A stretch of 60,441 bases of DNA from positions 1-60,441 of the forward strand of contig NZ_BCSQ01000013.1 in assembly GCF_001570945.1 (NCBI RefSeq). Direction: 5' to 3'. The notes below the pieces were generated by a model. That model was not told the DNA's origin, did not search any database, and worked only from the letters and a program-made list of their open reading frames with translations. This DNA comes from Janibacter anophelis NBRC 107843 (GTDB lineage: Bacteria > Actinomycetota > Actinomycetes > Actinomycetales > Dermatophilaceae). A program made the translations under genes and the position numbers. Below, in pieces: positions 38,897 to 47,875 of the stretch (position 1 is its first letter; each line of letters starts with the position of its first letter).

Positions 38897-40428
38897 CAGA
38901 TCCTTCCGTTGAACGCCTGCAGGGCGGAGTCCTCTCGCGTCCCGCCACGACCATCACCGTAGTCGGCGTAGTCGTGGATCCACATGATCCGGCTGACCCA
39001 CTTGACGTGCTTGTACCCGTGGTTGGACTCGACGCGCAGCCGCGCCGGCGCACCCAGGTGCTCGTCGACCGGGTGGCCGTTGCGCTCGTAGGCGAGGATC
39101 GACTCCTCCTCCGCCATCGTCTCGAGGTCGATGACCGCGTAGAAGGGCTCGCGGGGTCGGTTGTCGTACATCTTCTGGGCCAGCCCGTAGGACTCGGCCA
39201 TGAGGTACCTGGCGCCCGCCGGTCGGGGGCCGAGCACGTCCATGAGATCGGTGAGGCGCACGCCGGTCCACCGGGACGTGGCCGACCAGCCCTGCATGCA
39301 CGTGTGGGTGGCGACGTAGGAGTGTCGTGGCAGCGCCCGCAGATCCTCCAGGGTCAGGTGCTGCTCGACGTCGTTGATGTCGTCGCGCACGGTGATCGTG
39401 AGCCCCTGCCAGTCGTTGTCCCTGGCCTGGACCCACAGCTGTGACTCGTCCTCGGTGGGCGGCAGACCGTTGGTCCAGTGGAACCGGGAGATGTCCCGGT
39501 CGGTGTAGGCCTTCTTCTTCGCGCCCAGCGGACGCATCCGGTCGAGGAAGATCGTGCGGCCGACCTCGGTGACCGCGGTGGTCAGTCGCTGGGCTCGCGC
39601 GCGGTCGGCCAAGGACCAGTAGGACAGGGCGATCCAGAAGACGACCACCGCGACGATCGTCGCCACCATGATGACGAGGGCCTGGGCCGCTCGCGCAGTC
39701 GTCACCTCACCCCCACCGAAGACCATGTGGATGACGTTGTGGTCGCGGTGGACGAGGAGGACGAGCGAGACGTGCATGACGATGAAGCCGGAGAAGATCA
39801 CCAGGCCGATGAAGTGCAGTGACCGGGCGCCCTGGTGGCCACCGAGCGCCTTGACGAACCACGGGAAGCGTGAGCGGACGGCCGGCGACATCGCCACGCC
39901 GGTGAGCATCTGGAAGGGCGCCAGCACGAAGATGACGAAGGTGTAGCCCAGCATCTGCAGCGAGTCGTAGGGCGTGAAGTGGCTGATGTCGGGGGTCTCG
40001 AGGCTGAGGTACATCAGGAGCGAGTCCCACGCCTGCGGGAAGACCTCCCACGAGGTCGGCACGATCCGGCGCCACAGCCCGGTGGCGAAGAGCAGGGCCG
40101 CGTAGACGATGCCGTTGAGCACCCAGAACATGACGGACAGTCCGTGCCAGTGGCGGCCGAGGCCGATGTTCTCCCGACCGGGGAGGGAGAGCAGCGGCGA
40201 GACGGACCTCTCATCCATGAGCGAGGTGTAGACGCCCTCCTCCTTCGGCAGCTCACGCCGGGTGAACTTCAGCCACTCCGTCCCCGGCGCGCAGTCGTTG
40301 CGCCACCACAGGCGTGGCAGCGAGGACAGCATCTCGATGCCCGATCGGATGAGCATGCCCATGAGGACGAAGTTGAGCAGGTGCTGCGCGCGCAGCCACA
40401 ACGGGAAGTCGGATCCGGCGAGGTCCAT
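38896..40428 (-). CDS. Cytochrome b561-type membrane domain fused to a YedY/sulfite-oxidase-type molybdopterin domain
   Basis: A 510-aa fusion. Residues about 1-290 hold five or so membrane helices with several His (FPLWLRAQHLLNFVLMGMLI, GRHWHGLSVMFWV, RSLHFIGLVIFSGFIVMHVS) suited to binding two b haems. Residues about 320-510 form a molybdopterin domain with the cofactor cysteine in ATHTCMQGWSATSRWTGV and the substrate pocket SYGLAQKMYDN. This resembles YedY and YedZ (MsrP/MsrQ) joined in reverse order. No Tat signal is present, so which side of the membrane the cofactor domain faces is unclear. It lies 18 bases after the RpiB-like gene. Confidence 0.85.
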   Translation of the reverse strand: MDLAGSDFPLWLRAQHLLNFVLMGMLIRSGIEMLSSLPRLWWRNDCAPGTEWLKFTRRELPKEEGVYTSLMDERSVSPLLSLPGRENIGLGRHWHGLSVMFWVLNGIVYAALLFATGLWRRIVPTSWEVFPQAWDSLLMYLSLETPDISHFTPYDSLQMLGYTFVIFVLAPFQMLTGVAMSPAVRSRFPWFVKALGGHQGARSLHFIGLVIFSGFIVMHVSLVLLVHRDHNVIHMVFGGGEVTTARAAQALVIMVATIVAVVVFWIALSYWSLADRARAQRLTTAVTEVGRTIFLDRMRPLGAKKKAYTDRDISRFHWTNGLPPTEDESQLWVQARDNDWQGLTITVRDDINDVEQHLTLEDLRALPRHSYVATHTCMQGWSATSRWTGVRLTDLMDVLGPRPAGARYLMAESYGLAQKMYDNRPREPFYAVIDLETMAEEESILAYERNGHPVDEHLGAPARLRVESNHGYKHVKWVSRIMWIHDYADYGDGRGGTREDSALQAFNGRI

Positions 40429-40446
40429 CGTCTGCCTCCTGGGTGC

Positions 40447-40908
40447 TCAGTGCCGCGGGTCGGGGTGGTGCTGTGCCTCGAAGTCGCCGATCTCGGCCAG
40501 CTTGGGGCCGTAGGAGCCGGCGGGGTCGTGGCGCAGGTCGAGCCAGATGTCGACCAGTGCGCGGGCGTGCACCGGGGCGATGACGTTCTGCCCCATGCAC
40601 AGGATCTGGGCGTCGTAGTTCTCCACGGACCCGCGCACGGTGATCAGGTCGTGGGCGGTGGCGGCTCGGGCGCCGACCACCTTGCCGGCCGCGATCGCGG
40701 TCCCGATGCCGGTGCCGCAGACGAGGATCGCGCGGTCGCAGTCCCCGGCGACGACCGCCTGCGCGGCCTCGAGGGACACCCGGGGATAGGTGATGTCCGG
40801 TCTCGACAGGTCGACCACGTCGCTGACGCGGGGATCCGCCTCGAGGAAGTCCTTGATCTCGTCCTTCAGCGCGGCCCCGTTGCCCGGGGCGCCGACGACG
40901 ATGCGCAT
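40447..40908 (-). CDS. RpiB/LacA/LacB-family sugar-phosphate isomerase
   Basis: A 153-aa isomerase of the RpiB fold. MRIVVGAPGNGAALKDEIKD at the start and AILVCGTGIGTAIAAGKVVG mid-protein give the phosphate loop and the catalytic Cys (CGTGIG). The family interconverts aldose and ketose phosphates such as ribose-5-P/ribulose-5-P, or the four-carbon sugars of erythritol catabolism. It heads a three-gene operon with a redox enzyme, an unusual partner. A Shine-Dalgarno-like AAGGGA lies upstream. Confidence 0.86.
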   Translation of the reverse strand: MRIVVGAPGNGAALKDEIKDFLEADPRVSDVVDLSRPDITYPRVSLEAAQAVVAGDCDRAILVCGTGIGTAIAAGKVVGARAATAHDLITVRGSVENYDAQILCMGQNVIAPVHARALVDIWLDLRHDPAGSYGPKLAEIGDFEAQHHPDPRH

Positions 40909-40931
40909 GGTCAGCCATCCCTTCTGCGACT

Positions 40932-40949
40932 ACTACGTCACGTCGTAGT
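40932..40949. promoter_or_regulatory. Palindromic operator candidate upstream of the RpiB-like gene
   Basis: ACTACG, six bases, then CGTAGT, in an AT-richer patch between the RpiB-like gene and the IclR gene. It lies 24 bases before the RpiB-like ATG. The regulator is unknown. Confidence 0.4.
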
Positions 40950-40972
40950 TTGGCAGAGAGTGACGGTCGGGG

Positions 40973-41713
40973 CTAGAGGCGCGCGCTGATCCGCTGGGCC
41001 GTCTCCCGGGCGCTCGAGGCGAGGGCGGCGGCACCCCCTTCGTCCACGTCTGCGGTGCGATAGGTGAGGGCGACCGCGGCCACGGGGTGGCCGTCGCGGT
41101 CCAGGACCGCCGAGGCGACGGAGGACAGGTCGGGCGTGACGCTCCCTTCCTCCCGCGCGTGGCCGCGGGCCCGGACGTCGACGAGCTGGCGGCGCAGGGC
41201 AGAAGGCGTCGCGGGCCCGCCGTCGACCAGGACCGCGGCCGAGGGGTAGAGGGCGGTCACCTGGCGGCGGGGGAGCGCCGCGAGCAGGGCCAGGCCGCTC
41301 GCGGTGAGCGTCGCCGGCAGGCGCACCCCGACGTCCGTGACGAGCGAAGGGCGGCCCGCCGCACGTTCTTCGATGACGTAGAGGACGTCGCGGCCCGTGA
41401 GCACGGCGAGGTGGGCGTTGTGCGTCGTGGCGTCGACGAGCCGCTCGACGAGCGGTCGGGAGAGCCGGACCAGGGGGTCCTGTCGCTGGTAGCCGGCACC
41501 GAGCTCGTGCACGGCCGCCCCGATGCCGTAGGTGCGCTCCTCCTCGTAGTGCACGACGAAGCCGTGCTCCACGAGGACCCTGAGCAGGTGGTAGGTGCTG
41601 CTGCGGGGCAGTTCGAGCGCCCGCGCCAGGTGGGCCGCGGGGATGGGTTCGGCGCGGCCGGCGAGGTGGGTCAGGGCGCGCAGCGCGTGGCCGGCGGCGG
41701 TGGCGTTGGGCAC
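40973..41713 (-). CDS. IclR-family transcriptional regulator (probable hut regulator)
   Basis: A 246-aa protein. The N-terminal winged helix reads IPAAHLARALELPRSSTYHL, followed by LRVLVEHGFV; the C-terminal GAF-like effector domain includes NAHLAVLTGRDVLYVIEERA and PATLTASGLALLAALP, typical of IclR. Start is GTG at 41713. It is divergent from hutHUGI, with a palindrome between them, so control of histidine use is likely. Whether it represses or activates, and the effector (perhaps urocanate), is not shown. Confidence 0.9.
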   Translation of the reverse strand: MPNATAAGHALRALTHLAGRAEPIPAAHLARALELPRSSTYHLLRVLVEHGFVVHYEEERTYGIGAAVHELGAGYQRQDPLVRLSRPLVERLVDATTHNAHLAVLTGRDVLYVIEERAAGRPSLVTDVGVRLPATLTASGLALLAALPRRQVTALYPSAAVLVDGGPATPSALRRQLVDVRARGHAREEGSVTPDLSSVASAVLDRDGHPVAAVALTYRTADVDEGGAAALASSARETAQRISARL

Positions 41714-41714
41714 G

Positions 41715-41749
41715 GGTCTCCAGGCTCCTTCGTCGCACCTCGACCAGCG
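41715..41749 (+). repeat. Diverged copy of the REP-like element
   Basis: GGTCTCCAGGCTCC and then GTCGCACCTCGACCAGCG follow the pattern of the 49-bp elements at 6769-6866 with several changes. It lies between the start of the IclR gene and the hut operator. Confidence 0.55.
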
Positions 41750-41752
41750 AGA

Positions 41753-41770
41753 TGTCTTGTATCCAAGACA
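41753..41770. promoter_or_regulatory. Operator candidate between the IclR gene and hutH
   Basis: TGTCTTG, four bases TATC, then CAAGACA: a perfect 7-bp inverted repeat. It is centred in the divergent gap, 40 bases upstream of the IclR start and 46 before hutH, as expected for a dimeric regulator controlling both directions. Confidence 0.65.
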
Positions 41771-41815
41771 CTATCGGCTCCGCCCGGCTCCCGGGGAGGG
41801 GCGAAGGGGGGTTGC

Positions 41816-43381
41816 ATGGGCCTCATGCCCACCGACACCACCACCGTCGTCCTCGGCGACCGGCCCCTCACCATCGACGAGGTCGTCGCCGTCGCCCGTC
41901 ACCACGCCCCCGTCACGATCAGTGACGCCGCGTGGGAGCGCGTCCGGGAGTCGCGCACCGTCATCGAGGGGTTGGCGGAGGACACCGTCGCCCACTACGG
42001 CGTCTCGACCGGGTTCGGCGCGCTCGCCACGACCCACATCCCGCACGAGAAGCGCACGCGGCTGCAGCGTTCCCTCGTGCGCAGCCACGCCGCCGGGGCC
42101 GGCGCCGAGGTCGAGGAGGAGGTCGTCCGTGCGCTGATGCTGCTGCGCGTGCAGACCCTCGCGACGGGACGCACCGGTATTCGCGAGGAGACGCTGCGCC
42201 TCTACCTCGCACTCCTGCAGCACGGCATCACCCCCGTCGTCCACGAGTACGGCTCGCTCGGGTGCTCCGGGGACCTGTCGCCCCTCAGCCACTGCGCCCT
42301 GACGCTCATGGGCGAGGGACGCGTGCGCGTCGCCGGCGGCGACGAGGTCGACGCCGCGGCCGCGCTCGCCGGAGCCGGCCTGTCGCCCGTGGAGCTGCAT
42401 GAGAAGGAGGGCCTGGCCCTCATCAACGGCACCGACGGCATGCTCGGCATGCTCTGCCTCGCCGTCCACGACCTGCGGCACCTGCTCGTCGCGGCCGACA
42501 TCGCCAACGCCATGAGCGTCGAGGGCCTGCTCGGCACCGACGACGTCTTCGCCGCCGACCTGCAGGCACTGCGTCCCCAGCCCGGCCAGGCGCTCGCCGC
42601 CGCCAACATGCGAGCGGTCCTCACGGACAGCCCGATCCGCGACAGCCACCGCGACCCGCAGGCCTGCACCCGCGTCCAGGACGCCTACTCCCTGCGCTGT
42701 GCCCCGCAGGTGCACGGCGGCGCCCGCGACACCGTCGAGCACGCCGCGACGATCGCCGGCCACGAGCTCGCCTCGGCCATCGACAACCCCGTCGTCACCT
42801 TCGACGGCCGGGTCGAGTCCAACGGCAACTTCCACGGGGCGCCCGTCGCCTACGTCCTCGACTTCCTCGCGATCGTCGCGGCCGACGTCGCGAGCATGAG
42901 CGAGCGGCGCACCGACCGTTTCCTCGACGTCAAGCGCAGCAATGGCCTCCCTCCCTTCCTCGCCGACGACCCGGGGACCGACTCCGGGCTGATGATCGCC
43001 CAGTACACCGCCGCCGGGATGGTCTCGGAGATGAAGCGCCTGGCGACCCCCGCCAGCGTCGACTCCATCCCGAGCAGTGCGATGCAGGAGGACCACGTCT
43101 CGATGGGCTGGGGCGCCGCGCGCAAGCTACGCCGCAGCGTCGACGCGCTCGGCCGCGTCATCGCCATCGAGCTGCACACCGCAGCTCGGGGGATCGCGCT
43201 GCGGGCCCCCCTTCGTCCGGCTCCGGCCACCGCCGCGGTCATCGAGGCCCTGGCCGCCCACGGCGAGACCGGCCCCGGGCCGGACCGCTTCACCTCGCCC
43301 GACCTGACCGCTGCCCACCTGGCCGTCGTCGACGGCTCCGTCCGCACTGCGGCGGAGTCGGTGACGGGCCCCCTGAACTGA
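41816..43381 (+). CDS. hutH: Histidine ammonia-lyase
   Basis: A 521-aa enzyme that deaminates histidine to urocanate. The electrophilic MIO cofactor forms from the tripeptide in [20 protein letters not shown] (Cys-Ser-Gly near residues 150-152, where Ala-Ser-Gly is commoner). Other signatures are [20 protein letters not shown] and [20 protein letters not shown]. Starts at ATG 41816 or 41825 are possible; GAAGGGGG just upstream serves as ribosome binding site. First gene of hutHUGI. Confidence 0.95.
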   Translation: MGLMPTDTTTVVLGDRPLTIDEVVAVARHHAPVTISDAAWERVRESRTVIEGLAEDTVAHYGVSTGFGALATTHIPHEKRTRLQRSLVRSHAAGAGAEVEEEVVRALMLLRVQTLATGRTGIREETLRLYLALLQHGITPVVHEYGSLGCSGDLSPLSHCALTLMGEGRVRVAGGDEVDAAAALAGAGLSPVELHEKEGLALINGTDGMLGMLCLAVHDLRHLLVAADIANAMSVEGLLGTDDVFAADLQALRPQPGQALAAANMRAVLTDSPIRDSHRDPQACTRVQDAYSLRCAPQVHGGARDTVEHAATIAGHELASAIDNPVVTFDGRVESNGNFHGAPVAYVLDFLAIVAADVASMSERRTDRFLDVKRSNGLPPFLADDPGTDSGLMIAQYTAAGMVSEMKRLATPASVDSIPSSAMQEDHVSMGWGAARKLRRSVDALGRVIAIELHTAARGIALRAPLRPAPATAAVIEALAAHGETGPGPDRFTSPDLTAAHLAVVDGSVRTAAESVTGPLN

Positions 43382-43415
43382 CCCATCCCAGCCGACACAA
43401 GGAAGTGTGATCTCC

Positions 43416-45101
43416 ATGGACGGAGCCCGTCCCGTGCGTGCCGCCCGCGGCACCGAGCTGACCGCCCGCAGTTGGCAGACCGAAGCGCCGCTGCGCATGC
43501 TGATGAACAACCTCGACCCCGAGGTCGCCGAGCGCCCGGACGACCTCGTCGTCTACGGCGGCACCGGCCGCGCCGCGCGGTCGTGGGAGGCCTTCGACGC
43601 GATCGTCGAGACCCTCACCGACCTCGCCGACGACGAGACCCTCCTCGTGCAGTCCGGCAAGCCGGTCGGCGTGCTGCGCACCAACCCGTGGGCGCCCCGC
43701 GTGCTCCTGGCCAACTCCAACCTCGTGGGTGACTGGGCGACGTGGCCGCAGTTCCGCAAGCTCGAGGCCGAGGGCCTGATGATGTACGGCCAGATGACAG
43801 CCGGCTCGTGGATCTACATCGCGACCCAGGGCATCCTCCAGGGCACCTACGAGACCTTCGCCGCGGTCGCCCGCAAACGCTTCGGCGGGACCCTCGCCGG
43901 CACCCTGACCCTCACCGGTGGGTGCGGCGGCATGGGCGGCGCGCAGCCGCTCGCCGTGACGCTCAACGGCGGCGCCTGCCTCATCGTCGACGTCGACGAG
44001 TCGCGCCTCAAGCGGCGCCAGTCCAAGCGCTACCTCGACGAGGTGGAGACCGATCTCGACGTCGCCCTGGCCAAGGTCATGGAGGCGAAGGGGGACAAGC
44101 GCGCCCTGTCCGTCGGGCTCGTCGGCAACGCCGCCGAGATCTTCCCCGAGATCCTGCGCCGCCACCGCGCCGGTGAGGTCGAGGTCGACGTCGTCACCGA
44201 CCAGACGAGCGCGCACGACCCGCTGAGCTATCTCCCCGCGGAGGTCGCGTTGGACGACTGGCAGCGCGAGGCCGAGGGCGACCCCGAGGGCTTCACCAAG
44301 AAGTCGCGTGAGTCGATGGCCGCCCAGGTCCAGGCGATGGTCGAGTTCCAGGACGAGGGCGCCGAGGTCTTCGACTACGGCAACAGCATCCGCGACGAGG
44401 CCCGGCACGCCGGGTACACGCGGGCCTTCGAGTTCCCGGGCTTCGTCCCGGCGTACATCCGCCCGCTCTTCTGCGAGGGTCTCGGTCCCTTCCGCTGGGT
44501 GGCGCTGTCCGGTGACCCGGAGGACATCAAGGTCACCGACGAGGCGCTCAAGGAGCTCTTCCCGGACAACGAGCACCTGCACCGCTGGCTCGACGCCGCG
44601 GGTGAGCTCGTGGAGTTCGAGGGGCTGCCGGCGCGCATCTGCTGGCTCGGGTACGGCGAGCGGCACAAGGCCGGGCTGCTGTTCAACGAGCTCGTGCGCG
44701 ACGGCAAGGTCAAGGCCCCGATCGTCATCGGTCGCGACCACCTCGACTCCGGCTCCGTCGCCTCGCCCTACCGCGAGACCGAGTCGATGCTCGACGGCTC
44801 GGACGCGATCGCCGACTGGCCGCTGCTCAACGCGCTGACCGCCACGAGCTCCGGCGCGACCTGGGTCTCGATCCACCACGGCGGAGGCGTCGGCATCGGC
44901 CGCTCGATCCACGCCGGCCAGGTCGGCGTCGCCGACGGCACCGAGCTCGCCGCGCAGAAGCTGGACCGTCTGCTGACCAATGACCCCGGCATGGGCGTCC
45001 TGCGGCACGTCGACGCGGGCTACTCGCGCGCGGCGGAGGTCGCGCAGGAGCGTGGGGTCAGGGTGCCCATGGAGCCGACGATCCGCGACGGTCAGGAGTG
45101 A
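43416..45101 (+). CDS. hutU: Urocanate hydratase
   Basis: A 561-aa NAD-dependent hydratase converting urocanate to imidazolonepropionate. NMNN-type opening [20 protein letters not shown], the NAD-binding [36 protein letters not shown] with conserved Asp and His, and ISIHHGGG-type [20 protein letters not shown] near the C-terminus are all present. ATG 43416 is used because the AAGGAAG lies at a good distance; GTG 43407 would be too close. Its stop overlaps hutG. Confidence 0.95.
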   Translation: MDGARPVRAARGTELTARSWQTEAPLRMLMNNLDPEVAERPDDLVVYGGTGRAARSWEAFDAIVETLTDLADDETLLVQSGKPVGVLRTNPWAPRVLLANSNLVGDWATWPQFRKLEAEGLMMYGQMTAGSWIYIATQGILQGTYETFAAVARKRFGGTLAGTLTLTGGCGGMGGAQPLAVTLNGGACLIVDVDESRLKRRQSKRYLDEVETDLDVALAKVMEAKGDKRALSVGLVGNAAEIFPEILRRHRAGEVEVDVVTDQTSAHDPLSYLPAEVALDDWQREAEGDPEGFTKKSRESMAAQVQAMVEFQDEGAEVFDYGNSIRDEARHAGYTRAFEFPGFVPAYIRPLFCEGLGPFRWVALSGDPEDIKVTDEALKELFPDNEHLHRWLDAAGELVEFEGLPARICWLGYGERHKAGLLFNELVRDGKVKAPIVIGRDHLDSGSVASPYRETESMLDGSDAIADWPLLNALTATSSGATWVSIHHGGGVGIGRSIHAGQVGVADGTELAAQKLDRLLTNDPGMGVLRHVDAGYSRAAEVAQERGVRVPMEPTIRDGQE

Positions 45102-46063
45102 GCGTGGGCGCCCCCTTCGAGTGGACGGGCCGGACCGATGGCGACGGGCCCGAGCACCGGCGGTTCTGGAATGCCGTGGTGGAGCCCGGGTCTCGAGGCT
45201 CGTCCCTCGCACCTCGACCCGCGGAGGGGCGGGCGCCCGACGCGGCGCTCATCGGCTTCGCCAGTGACGAAGGGGTGCGCCGCAACAAGGGGCGGGTCGG
45301 CGCGGCCGAGGGGCCGCGTGCCCTGCGCTCCGCGCTCGGCTCGCTCGCCGTCCACGACGAGCTCGTGGTCGTCGACCACGGGGACGTCGTCGTCGACGAC
45401 GGTGACCTCGAAGGGGGTCACCGTCGTCTCGGCGAGGCCATCCGCGCGGCACGGCAGGACGCGCCGCTGAGCGTCGTGCTCGGCGGCGGTCACGAGACCG
45501 CCTACGGCAGCCACCTCGGGCTGGGGATGCGACCGCGACTGGGTGTGCTCAACCTCGACGCGCACTTCGACCTGCGGGAGGCGGACGTGCCGACGTCGGG
45601 CACGCCCTTCCTGCAGATCGCGCGGGACCGACAGGCCGCGGGGGAGGAGATGCACTACGCCGTCGTCGGCATCAGCCGCACGAGCAACACCGGGGTGCTC
45701 TTCGAGACCGCCGAGTCGATCGGTGCCACGTGGCTGCTCGATGACGACGCGCAGGAGGTCGCGCCGGCGGTGGAGTTCGTGGCGGGATTCCTCGCGGACC
45801 TCGACGAGGTGTACCTGACGATCGACCTCGACGTCCTGCCGGCCGGCGCCGCGCCCGGCGTGAGCGCGCCTGCGGCACTGGGGGTTCCCCCCTTCGTCGT
45901 CCAGGCGGTGTGCGAAGCGGTCGTCGACTCGGGCAAGCTCGTCCACCTCGACGTCACCGAGCTCAACCCCGGGCTCGACGTCGACCAGCGCACGGCCAAG
46001 CTGGCCGCGCGACTCATCCACCGCGTCATCACCCGCGAGACCGCACGGAGGAGGACCTCATGA
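45098..46063 (+). CDS. hutG: Formimidoylglutamase
   Basis: A 321-aa arginase-fold enzyme hydrolysing N-formimidoyl-L-glutamate to glutamate and formamide. Binuclear manganese ligands can be placed in [14 protein letters not shown] (His), [11 protein letters not shown] (Asp, His, Asp) and [14 protein letters not shown] (Asp, Asp). GTG 45098 overlaps the hutU stop (GTGA). Oddly, the linker around residues 31-43 ([14 protein letters not shown]) is encoded by a copy of the REP-like repeat, in frame, between the N-terminal strand and [17 protein letters not shown]. Confidence 0.92.
   Translation: MSVGAPFEWTGRTDGDGPEHRRFWNAVVEPGSRGSSLAPRPAEGRAPDAALIGFASDEGVRRNKGRVGAAEGPRALRSALGSLAVHDELVVVDHGDVVVDDGDLEGGHRRLGEAIRAARQDAPLSVVLGGGHETAYGSHLGLGMRPRLGVLNLDAHFDLREADVPTSGTPFLQIARDRQAAGEEMHYAVVGISRTSNTGVLFETAESIGATWLLDDDAQEVAPAVEFVAGFLADLDEVYLTIDLDVLPAGAAPGVSAPAALGVPPFVVQAVCEAVVDSGKLVHLDVTELNPGLDVDQRTAKLAARLIHRVITRETARRRTS
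45189..45224 (+). repeat. REP-like element inside the hutG coding region
   Basis: GGTCTCGAGGCTCG followed by CTCGCACCTCGACC, a shortened copy of the unit at 6769-6866. It is read through in frame and gives [10 protein letters not shown] in a surface linker of HutG. Confidence 0.7.
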
Positions 46064-47220
46064 GCACTCTCGTCACCGGCATCGGTGAGCTCGTCACCTG
46101 CGACGGCACGGGCGAAGGGGGCATCGGCACCCGCGTCGACCATGCGCTCGTCGTCGAGGACGGACGGATCGCATGGGTCGGACCCGCCTCGTCGGCGCCG
46201 GCCGCTGACTCCGTGATCGACGTCGAAGGGCGTTGTGTCACACCGGGGTTCGTCGACAGTCACGCGCACCTGGTCTTCGCGGGGGACCGATCGGCGGAGT
46301 TCGCCGCTCGCATGGCCGGGCAGTCCTATGACGGCGGTGGGATCGGTGTCTCGGTCGACGCCACCCGTGCCGCCGACGACGCCACGCTGCGTGCAGCCCT
46401 GGCCGCCCGTGTCGCCGAGATGCGCGCGCAGGGGACGACGACGGTCGAGGTGAAGTCCGGCTACGGGCTCACGGTCGCCGATGAGGAGCGCGCGCTGCAG
46501 CTGGCCGCGGAGGTCACCGACGAGGTGACCTACCTCGGCGCGCACGTCGTGCCCGCCGAGATGCGCGAGGACCGTGCCGGCTACGTCGACCTCGTCGCCG
46601 GCGAGATGCTCGCCGCGTGCGCCCCGCACGCTCGGTGGATCGACGTCTTCTGCGAGCCGGCGTCGCCGCACGCCTTCACCGGCGACGAGTCTCGCGTCGT
46701 CCTCGAGGCCGGGAGGGAGGCCGGGCTGGAGCTGCGCGTCCACGGCAACCAGCTCGACCACGGCCCGGGCGTCCAACTCGCCTGCGAGCTCGGTGCGGCC
46801 AGTGTCGACCACTGCACCTATCTCTCGGGTGCCGACGTCGACGCGCTGGTCGATGCGGCCGCGACGACGAGCGCGACGCTGCTGCCCGGCGTGGAGTTCT
46901 CGACGCGCTCGCCGTGGCCCGACGCCCGGGCGCTGCTCGACGCCGGGGTGTCCGTGGCACTGGCCACCGACTGCAATCCCGGCACCTGCTACTCGAGCTC
47001 GATGCCCTTCGTCATCGCGCTGGCCGTGCGCGAGATGGGGATGACGCCGAGCGAAGCCGTCGTCGCCGCCACCCGCGGTGGCGCCCGCGCGCTGCGCCGC
47101 GACGACATCGGGCGCATCGAGGTCGGCGCTCGCGCGGATCTTGCCGTGCTGGATGCGCCCAACCACCTGCACCTGAGCTACCGGGCCGGCGTGCCGATCG
47201 CCCGGACGCTGGAGGTCTGA
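46060..47220 (+). CDS. hutI: Imidazolonepropionase
   Basis: A 386-aa amidohydrolase opening the imidazolone ring to give N-formimidoyl-glutamate. Metal ligands: [13 protein letters not shown] (His near 68 and 70), HGNQLDHG (His) and [12 protein letters not shown] (Asp). [20 protein letters not shown] is the substrate-binding segment of HutI. ATG 46060 overlaps the hutG stop by four bases. With hutH, hutU and hutG the histidine-to-glutamate route is complete. Confidence 0.95.
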   Translation: MSTLVTGIGELVTCDGTGEGGIGTRVDHALVVEDGRIAWVGPASSAPAADSVIDVEGRCVTPGFVDSHAHLVFAGDRSAEFAARMAGQSYDGGGIGVSVDATRAADDATLRAALAARVAEMRAQGTTTVEVKSGYGLTVADEERALQLAAEVTDEVTYLGAHVVPAEMREDRAGYVDLVAGEMLAACAPHARWIDVFCEPASPHAFTGDESRVVLEAGREAGLELRVHGNQLDHGPGVQLACELGAASVDHCTYLSGADVDALVDAAATTSATLLPGVEFSTRSPWPDARALLDAGVSVALATDCNPGTCYSSSMPFVIALAVREMGMTPSEAVVAATRGGARALRRDDIGRIEVGARADLAVLDAPNHLHLSYRAGVPIARTLEV

Positions 47221-47267
47221 GGGAGTCGTCAAGGGCGGCGATCACTTCAGGGCCGACGCCGACTCCC
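47221..47267 (+). terminator. Possible terminator after hutI
   Basis: GGGAGTCG at 47221-47228 pairs exactly with 47260-47267, with a further weak inner stem. It begins right after the hutI stop, ending the hut operon before the convergent DinB gene. Confidence 0.45.
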
Positions 47268-47311
47268 GTGCAGTGGTCACTCCCGCGGGGCCGCTCGCTG
47301 CCAGCGTGCGC

Positions 47312-47875
47312 TCACTCCCAGGGCGTCGTCCACTCGTCCGGCGGGTCCTCGCCGGTGCGCCCGTCGACCGACTCGCGCAGCAGGTCAGAGTGGCCGGTGT
47401 GGCGGCCGTACTCCTCGAGCAGGTCGAGCAGGAGTCGGCGCAGGTTGGCCGTGCCCCGGTCGGGGTCCTCGAGGTTGACCGGCTGGTCCAGGCCACCTGC
47501 GGCGATGGCCTCACCGATGCGGGTGCGCGCTCGGGTCACGGCGTCGTCGTAGCGGGCGTAGATCTGCGCCGGGGTCTCGGTGGGTGCGAAGATCCGGTCC
47601 CACTGCTCCGGGTCGCGCGGGTCGCCCCAGTGCTCGGGCAGCTCGGTGCCGTCGAGCGAGTGCGTCGAGGTGAGGTCCTCGATGAAGGCGAGGTGGTTGA
47701 GCAGGCCACCGAGCGAGAGCTCGGAGAAGCCGATGCGGTGGGACAGGCCGGCCTCATCGAGGTCGTCAGCCTTCCACCGCAGGGTCGCGCGCTGCCGGTC
47801 GATGGCGGCCACGAGCTGCTCGGCGTCGGTGCCGTTGATGGGCGGCTCCCACGAGGGGAGTGGCTGCTGGGTCAC
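47312..47875 (-). CDS. DinB/DUF664-family protein (mycothiol-dependent type)
   Basis: A 187-aa four-helix protein of the DinB superfamily, with LVAAIDRQRATLRWKADDLD, then SELSLGGLLNHLAFIEDLTS (metal His in LLNHL) and LEEYGRHTGHSDLLRESVDG, whose two His complete the usual three-His site. Actinobacterial members are often thiol S-transferases using mycothiol; the substrate here is unknown. GTG 47875 overlaps the rmuC stop by four bases, so the genes are coupled. Confidence 0.82.
   Translation of the reverse strand: MTQQPLPSWEPPINGTDAEQLVAAIDRQRATLRWKADDLDEAGLSHRIGFSELSLGGLLNHLAFIEDLTSTHSLDGTELPEHWGDPRDPEQWDRIFAPTETPAQIYARYDDAVTRARTRIGEAIAAGGLDQPVNLEDPDRGTANLRRLLLDLLEEYGRHTGHSDLLRESVDGRTGEDPPDEWTTPWE

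Noticed and set aside
41816-43381. Cys-Ser-Gly in place of Ala-Ser-Gly at the HutH cofactor site
   Set aside because: I recall the same tripeptide in other actinobacterial histidine ammonia-lyases; Ser and Gly, which form the ring, are kept.
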